Assembly (NCBI GenBank): GCA_026387255.1
Contig: JAPLMA010000058.1
Span: 1 to 27,897, forward strand
Reading direction: 5' to 3'
Length of the DNA stretch: 27,897 nucleotides
Source: Candidatus Omnitrophota bacterium
GTDB taxonomy: Bacteria; Omnitrophota; Gorgyraeia; Gygaellales; Profunditerraquicolaceae
The notes under the pieces are model-generated. The model was not told where the DNA came from, made no database searches, and worked only from the letters and a program-made list of their open reading frames with translations. The translations under genes were made by a program, and so were the position numbers. Below, in pieces: positions 24,058 through 27,897 of this stretch (position 1 is the first letter of the stretch; each line of letters begins with the position of its first letter).

Positions 24058-24113
24058 TTACAGTAGTGGAGGTTTACCAGCCTGCCGGTAGGCAGGAATC
24101 TCCACTACTGTAA
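24058..24113. repeat. Nested palindromic hairpin after the major pilin gene
   Basis: Outer arms 24058-24071 and 24100-24113 form a perfect 14-bp stem (TTACAGTAGTGGAG). Inside, CCTGCC (24081-24086) and GGCAGG (24091-24096) enclose a GGTA tetraloop. No T-run follows. As an RNA it would be a strong hairpin able to stabilise the pilin mRNA or limit read-through into minor pilins. The inner hairpin is of the same type as the one at 3577-3594. Confidence 0.85.
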
Positions 24114-24172
24114 AGAGTCGGCAAGTCTGATAAGCTGGTTGGTAATAGGAGATGGTAAGTAACGAGAATACT

Positions 24173-24586
24173 ATGTGGATGAAAAAAAGTTTTACTTTGA
24201 TAGAAATGTTAGTCGTGATTATTATTGTGGGCATTGTGGTGGCTTTAGCTTTGCCTGATTTTGGTGCGATGAAAGAAAAATCACTAAATAGGGAAGCTAG
24301 AACTAACCTTGCGCTTATTCAGGCAGCTGAAAAAATTTACAAAATGGAGCAAGGATTTTATTATCCGTATCATGCTACTACCAGCACAACTTCGGCTATT
24401 AATAGTGGTTTAAAATTAGCTTTGTCTGAAAGCGCTAGTCGTCTTTGGTCATTTAGTATAAATAGCACGGCTACTCCTGAATATGCTATTGCTACCCGCA
24501 CTAACGTTAATCCCGACGGAAGAATTTGGAAATTGGAATTTCAGAATGAGGATCCAACCTGTTCTGGTGGTACATACTGCCCGTAA
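24173..24586 (+). CDS. Type IV prepilin-like protein, minor pilin 1
   Basis: A minor pilin candidate of about 137 residues. The N-terminus is MWMKKS followed by FTLIEMLVVIIIVGIVVALALP; Glu is at mature position 5 and Ser, not Gly, is at -1. The body (NREARTNLALIQAAEKIYKMEQGFYYPY) resembles GspG/PilE-type subunits. Starts at 24152 and 24179 are also in frame. At 24152 the AGGAG site touches the ATG, while GAGA stands 5 nt before 24173, so I prefer 24173 with low certainty. Two Cys near the C-terminus (TCSGGTYC) may form a disulfide loop. It is followed by the next prepilin with a 3-nt gap, so these genes form a minor pilin operon. Confidence 0.85.
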   Translation: MWMKKSFTLIEMLVVIIIVGIVVALALPDFGAMKEKSLNREARTNLALIQAAEKIYKMEQGFYYPYHATTSTTSAINSGLKLALSESASRLWSFSINSTATPEYAIATRTNVNPDGRIWKLEFQNEDPTCSGGTYCP

Positions 24587-24589
24587 GAT

Positions 24590-24955
24590 ATGCGTAATAA
24601 AAGTGGTTTTTCTCTGGTTGAAGTTATCGTCGCCGCGGTTATTTTTTCTCTGACAATATTGGGATTGAGTGGAGTTTTTATCGCCGCAAATAAGAATACA
24701 ATACATGCCCGGGAACGTATAACCAGCGCCGAAATAGGTAAGTTTTTTCTTGATCCTTTGCAAGATCATGTGCGGCAAGATACCTGGAATCAGGCAGGCA
24801 ATGAGCTTAGGTTAACGGCAGCCGGGGCAACCCGAGCTGGAGTTGGTTCTCCTCAAACTATCAATAATCGGAGTTTTTCTGAAGTTCACGATGTAAAAGG
24901 CGTTCCCAATACAAACTTGCGCCGGGTAATCTCAAGGATTAGCTGGACTGAATAA
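24590..24955 (+). CDS. Minor prepilin, PilV/GspI-like
   Basis: A 121-residue prepilin with leader MRNKSG and mature N-terminus FSLVEVIVAAVIFSLTILGL, with Glu at position 5. The FSLVEVIVA start is typical of PilV/GspI minor subunits. The remaining domain is short, rich in Arg and Asn, and has no Cys. It begins 3 nt after the preceding stop without a clear ribosome binding site, so it is probably translated by coupling. It would sit with the other minor subunits in the pilus tip or initiation complex. Confidence 0.82.
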   Translation: MRNKSGFSLVEVIVAAVIFSLTILGLSGVFIAANKNTIHARERITSAEIGKFFLDPLQDHVRQDTWNQAGNELRLTAAGATRAGVGSPQTINNRSFSEVHDVKGVPNTNLRRVISRISWTE

Positions 24956-24971
24956 TCATCTTAAAATCTCG

Positions 24972-25655
24972 ATGAATAAAAGTACAGAATTGACTTGGTT
25001 TAAGCTTTGGGGTTTTAAGCGTTACAGGTATAATAAATCAGTAACTTTAATCGAATTGCTTATCTCTATGGTTATTGTGGGGATCATGGTTTTAAGTTTC
25101 TATAGCTTAGAAACTTTTGGGCATCAACAAGTAATGAGTGTCGGTAGGCGGGCAAAGGTTCAAAATAATCTGGCGTATGCTTTGGAGCATATTGGTAAAT
25201 ATGTGCAGCAGGCTAATGGGGATTTATCCAGGAAGGCTATTCAATATTACCCGGGCCCGGGAGCCGCTGGTGCTACTGGTTTTAGTGTTTACATTGATTT
25301 GAGGAGTTCGGATGATGCAACCAATAGGCTAACACCGTCTGTTTTTACGGATGATGGCCGGATTGATTATACTCTTTCTACAAATACTCTTACGGCAACC
25401 TGTACCGCAAATGGAGGTACTTGTCCGTTTACAACAGAGATTGTCACCGATAAAATAATTGCGGGAGTTGTAGGCGGTAGCACCCTACCGGCCAGCCCCA
25501 CTTCTGGTTTTTATGTCCTGGTTGATCCTTTAGGTAATTATGTGGATATTGGTTTGGTTGGCCGCTATACTCCTACTGCTGCGTCCGCCCGCTTAACAAA
25601 CCCTCAGATAGCGATGAAAACCAGATTAATCTGCAATAATGCTCCCACGCATTAA
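24972..25655 (+). CDS. Minor prepilin, PilW/GspJ-like
   Basis: A 227-residue prepilin with an unusually long basic and aromatic leader of 23 residues, ending NKS before VTLIELLISMVIVGIMVLSF. Glu is at mature position 5 and Ser is at -1. After the helix comes ALEHIGKYVQQANGD, as in PilW/GspJ. The C-terminal domain is beta-rich with three cysteines. There is no downstream ATG before the hydrophobic helix, so the long leader seems real unless a TTG codon is used; the ribosome binding site is weak. It closes the pilus locus. The exact family assignment is by N-terminus and order after a PilV/GspI-like gene. Confidence 0.8.
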   Translation: MNKSTELTWFKLWGFKRYRYNKSVTLIELLISMVIVGIMVLSFYSLETFGHQQVMSVGRRAKVQNNLAYALEHIGKYVQQANGDLSRKAIQYYPGPGAAGATGFSVYIDLRSSDDATNRLTPSVFTDDGRIDYTLSTNTLTATCTANGGTCPFTTEIVTDKIIAGVVGGSTLPASPTSGFYVLVDPLGNYVDIGLVGRYTPTAASARLTNPQIAMKTRLICNNAPTH

Positions 25656-25924
25656 ACCATTTTTAATAATCAAAAAAATACTTCTCGATTAACTTTTAAT
25701 TTTTTTAATTGTTAAATTTTCGAAGTTATGTTAAATTGATTTGTAATATAAAGTAATATCCGGGGTAAAATTTTACGTAGTAGGAATACTTCTCGCTAAG
25801 CCTTGAATTGTAGAGTAAGGTAACGCTCGGAGTCAATTTTTGATTCGCATTAAATTAGAAAAGTGTTCCCCTCGGCCTCTGCCTCGGGGTCAATTTTCTA
25901 ACATTAAATTTAGGAAAATTGAGA
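25656..25924. other. AT-rich spacer between pilin genes and tRNA-Ala
   Basis: The 269-nt spacer holds no convincing gene. It has a T-rich stretch near 25690-25715 and two AATACTTCTCG copies (about 25678-25688 and 25787-25797). Its 3' part contains the imperfect direct repeat described separately. A small hairpin (GAGTCAA with TTGATTC, about 25829-25846) lies in the first copy. No promoter for the tRNA could be assigned with confidence. Confidence 0.5.
25826..25918. repeat. Imperfect direct repeat upstream of tRNA-Ala
   Basis: Two related units of about 37 nt, 25826-25862 and 25883-25918, share CTCGG-GTCAATTTT, CATTAAATT and AG-AAAA. Within them TTAGAAAA (25855-25862) can pair with TTTTCTAA (25894-25901), enclosing a GC-rich CCCTCGGCCTCTGCCTCGGG segment. 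Confidence 0.6.
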
Positions 25925-25997
25925 GGGGCTGTAGCTCAGTTGGGAGAGCGCTTCGTTCGCAACGAAGAGGTCAGGAGTTCGATCCTCCTCAGCTCCA
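25925..25997 (+). tRNA. tRNA-Ala, anticodon CGC
   Basis: A complete 73-nt cloverleaf. The acceptor stem is GGGGCTG (25925-25931) with CAGCTCC (25990-25996), including the G3-U70 wobble that marks alanine tRNAs. The D arm is GCTC/GAGC; the anticodon stem is CTTCG/CGAAG around TTCGCAA with anticodon CGC at 25958-25960. The T arm is AGGAG-TTCGATC-CTCCT, and A73 is at 25997. The 3' CCA is not encoded. It reads GCG codons. Confidence 0.97.
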
Positions 25998-26137
25998 CTA
26001 AAATTAGGATAATCGGTCCCTGCCACAAAGATTAGCAGGCAGGCTGTCTCGGGTATTTTCTTGCCGCTGAGGCGCTGCGAAAACATCCAAGCCACCCATT
26101 ATCTAATCCTTGAAAGGTTAAAGTTAGGCTGCTCCTC
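25998..26137. other. Spacer after tRNA-Ala with degenerate palindromic sequence
   Basis: 140 nt without a gene. It contains GCAGGCAGGC (26035-26044), similar to the inner hairpins at 3577 and 24081, and the 11-mer CCAAGCCACCC shared with the argG-argH repeat. An imperfect inverted repeat (TTTTCTTGCCGC with GCGCTGCGAAAA) lies around 26056-26083. No clear terminator or promoter is seen. Confidence 0.45.
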
Positions 26138-27616
26138 ATGTTTTACAAGACAGTTTTCTTAATTCAAATTTTTATCTTTTTTTTCTGTCTAAATTGTTTG
26201 GCTTCCGTAAAACAGTCTGAATTTGCTGGACAGTTTTATCCTGCTCCGAAAGAAGAGTTGTCCAGGATGATTGATAATCTTTTAGTAAATGTAACGCCTA
26301 ATCCTGCTTCTGGTGAAATCTTTATGCTGATCAGTCCGCATGCAGGTTATGGTTATTCAGGCTCAACTGCCGCATACGGTTATAAGCTTATCAAGGGAAG
26401 GCCTTATAAAACTATTCTTATACTTGGTACTAGCCATCATAAAGCCTTTAATGGCGCGGCTGTCTATGCTCAAGGATCATTCGAAACTAGCCTTGGTAGA
26501 TTAAAAATAGATGATGAATTTACTAAAAATCTGATTGCTAAGGGCCCGGATATTTTTGCTGATCAATCCGCTTTTAAGGGAGAACATTCAGTTGAGGTGC
26601 AGCTACCATTTTTACAAAAAGCCTTACCTGCTTTTTCTGCCTCTGGCGGAAAAATTGTTCCGCTGGTTGTAGGAGATTGTTCTCTGGATACTTGTAAAAA
26701 GATCGCCTCTGCTCTTAAAGAAACAATTGGGGCGCGTAAAGACGTTTTGTTAGTGGTATCTAGCGATATGTATCATGGTTATGACCTTAAAGAGGCCGAC
26801 CAAGTAGATAAGTTGACGCTAGAACTGATTAAGAAAATGGATGATGAAGGGTTATATTATTCTTTGCGTGATACAAAGGCGCAAGCCTGCGGTGGGTTTG
26901 CGGTAGTGATTGCCCTGAACCTGGCTAAAGAAATTGGCTATGCTAAAGTGGAAATATTAAATCATACCAACTCTGCGCTAGTCACAGGACAAAATGCTAA
27001 TGGCCAGTGGACCGTTGGTTATGCCAGCATTGTGGTTTATAATCCGAAAGGAGAAAATATGTTGAATAATCAGCAAAGAAATAAGCTTCTTGAGATCGCG
27101 CGCGGGTCGATCAATACATATCTTGCCACCGGTAAGAAAATGGAGCTTAGCGAAACTGATCCGGTATTGAAACAAGAAATGGGCGCATTTGTTACGCTTA
27201 ATAAACATGGAGAGTTAAGGGGATGTATTGGCAATCTTTCTGCAAGTCAGCCTCTTTATTTTACGGTGAGGGATATGGCGGTTGAGGCAGCGGTTGATGA
27301 TCCGCGGTTTCCTGCGCTTAGTTTAACAGAGCTTAAAGAAGTGGAAATTGAGATCTCTGTTTTATCGGTACTGGAAAAAATAACATCTGCTGAAAAAATT
27401 GAATTAGGAAAACATGGAGTATTAGTGCGACGCGGCAATCAAAGCGGGGTATTTCTTCCGCAGGTAGCTGCGGAGACTGGCTGGAGCAAGGAGGAGTTTT
27501 TGAATAATCTCTGTGCGCATAAAGCTGGAATAGCCGCTGATGCCTGGAAAGATAGGGATACCCAGCTCTATATCTTTACGGCTGATGTTTTTTCTGAAAA
27601 AAAAGCGAGAAAATAA
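26138..27616 (+). CDS. amrB: Exported Memo-AMMECR1 fusion (AmmeMemoRadiSam system proteins B and A)
   Basis: The 492 residues hold an N-terminal signal peptide (hydrophobic about 4-21, cleavage possible after A22 in NCLA-S) and a Memo domain (about 24-300). The Memo domain shows EFAGQFYPA, LISPHAGYGYSGSTAAYGY, LGTSHHKAFNGAAVY, EHSVEVQLPFL and VSSDMYHGY. An AMMECR1 domain (about 312-490) follows with GAFVTLNKHGELRGCIGNL, AVDDPRFPAL and GVFLPQVAAETGWS. In many prokaryotes these are separate genes beside a radical SAM gene; here they are joined and no radical SAM gene is visible. The biochemical role is not settled. A ribosome binding site and ATG lie in frame at the domain junction (27047-27061). 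The stop overlaps rsmE by one base. Confidence 0.93.
   Translation: MFYKTVFLIQIFIFFFCLNCLASVKQSEFAGQFYPAPKEELSRMIDNLLVNVTPNPASGEIFMLISPHAGYGYSGSTAAYGYKLIKGRPYKTILILGTSHHKAFNGAAVYAQGSFETSLGRLKIDDEFTKNLIAKGPDIFADQSAFKGEHSVEVQLPFLQKALPAFSASGGKIVPLVVGDCSLDTCKKIASALKETIGARKDVLLVVSSDMYHGYDLKEADQVDKLTLELIKKMDDEGLYYSLRDTKAQACGGFAVVIALNLAKEIGYAKVEILNHTNSALVTGQNANGQWTVGYASIVVYNPKGENMLNNQQRNKLLEIARGSINTYLATGKKMELSETDPVLKQEMGAFVTLNKHGELRGCIGNLSASQPLYFTVRDMAVEAAVDDPRFPALSLTELKEVEIEISVLSVLEKITSAEKIELGKHGVLVRRGNQSGVFLPQVAAETGWSKEEFLNNLCAHKAGIAADAWKDRDTQLYIFTADVFSEKKARK
27047..27061 (+). promoter_or_regulatory. Internal ribosome binding site and ATG at the Memo-AMMECR1 junction
   Basis: AAAGGAG (27047-27053) with an ATG at 27059, 5 nt later and in frame, would allow initiation at residue 308. 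This would give a free 185-residue AMMECR1 protein, close to the normal size of that family. It may be a relic of two separate genes or an active second start. Confidence 0.6.
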
Positions 27617-27897
27617 TGAACCGTTTCTTTATTGAGCAGATTAATGTAACGGATGAATTTATTATTTTAAATGATCCTGCTCAGCTGCACCATTTAAGGG
27701 ATGTATTGAGAATCAGTCCGGGAGAAAGGATAGCAATTTTTGATCGTTCAGGTAATGAATATATAGTGGTAGTTACAGAGATTGGTTCTCGCTGCGTAAA
27801 GCTAGAAATAAAAGAAAAAATGGTGCCGAATGATCTGAATATCCAAATAACTGTTGCTTGTGCCATTCCTAAAAAAGTAAAAATGGATGATATTATC
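27616..27897 (+). CDS. rsmE: 16S rRNA (uracil1498-N3)-methyltransferase, N-terminal part (3' truncated)
   Basis: A SPOUT-family methyltransferase that modifies U1498 of 16S rRNA. The 94 visible codons begin MNRFFIEQ and contain HHLRDVLRISPGERIAIFD, GNEYIVVV and ITVACAIPKKVKMDDII. These form the family PUA-like N-terminal domain and the start of the SPOUT domain. The catalytic knot lies beyond the window. The ATG shares one base with the preceding stop, so it is probably co-translated with the Memo-AMMECR1 gene. Confidence 0.92.
   Translation, partial: MNRFFIEQINVTDEFIILNDPAQLHHLRDVLRISPGERIAIFDRSGNEYIVVVTEIGSRCVKLEIKEKMVPNDLNIQITVACAIPKKVKMDDII

Noticed and set aside
25910..26095. Minus-strand open frame across the tRNA-Ala region
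   Set aside because: It is the antisense of the tRNA, a well-known source of spurious proteins (AEEDRTPDLFVANEALSQL-type). The tRNA fold is complete and explains the sequence.

Overview
The window is a dense, almost entirely plus-strand stretch of bacterial chromosome from a moderately AT-rich, Gram-negative-type bacterium. Supporting signs are a secretin, exported proteins with signal peptides and a type IV pilus assembly platform. Lysine is made by the LL-diaminopimelate aminotransferase (DapL) route, and some prepilins carry Ser instead of Gly before the cleavage site. These traits, plus many short palindromic elements between genes, would fit an uncultivated PVC-related lineage such as Omnitrophota. 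That placement is an inference, because no rRNA marker is present.

Region 1 (1-9461) is biosynthetic. It starts with the 3' part of argG, then argH (last two steps of arginine synthesis), then lysA, dapF, dapA, dapB and dapL. Those five genes cover the whole path from aspartate semialdehyde to lysine: DapA, DapB, DapL, DapF, LysA. folK (folate), panC (pantothenate) and nadX (aspartate dehydrogenase, NAD) follow. Many junctions overlap (dapF/dapA by 8 nt, dapL/folK by 1 nt, folK/panC by 4 nt), which suggests co-transcription and translational coupling.

Region 2 (9462-15316) holds a small, very basic protein made of two copies of one motif. A strong bidirectional terminator and a consensus extended -10 promoter come next, then uvrA, overlapped by a long exported TPR protein.

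Region 3 (15372-25655) is a type IV pilus / type II secretion-like locus. It opens with its own promoter, a winged-helix protein and a PilX-like pseudopilin. A second promoter precedes an excisionase-type HTH protein, followed by a PilM-PilN fusion, PilO-like, PilP-like, secretin (PilQ/GspD), ATPase (PilB/GspE) and platform protein (PilC/GspF). A third, very strong promoter precedes the probable major pilin, and three minor prepilins follow. No retraction ATPase (PilT) or prepilin peptidase is in the window.

Region 4 (25656-27897) has a repeat-bearing spacer, tRNA-Ala(CGC), an exported Memo-AMMECR1 fusion and the 5' part of rsmE.

The most striking structure outside the genes is the set of palindromes of different sequence at gene borders. 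Two (in panC and the TPR gene) span and supply the stop codon. One lies in frame inside dapA and adds about nine residues. One is a composite, with a hairpin nested in another inverted repeat, between lysA and dapF.
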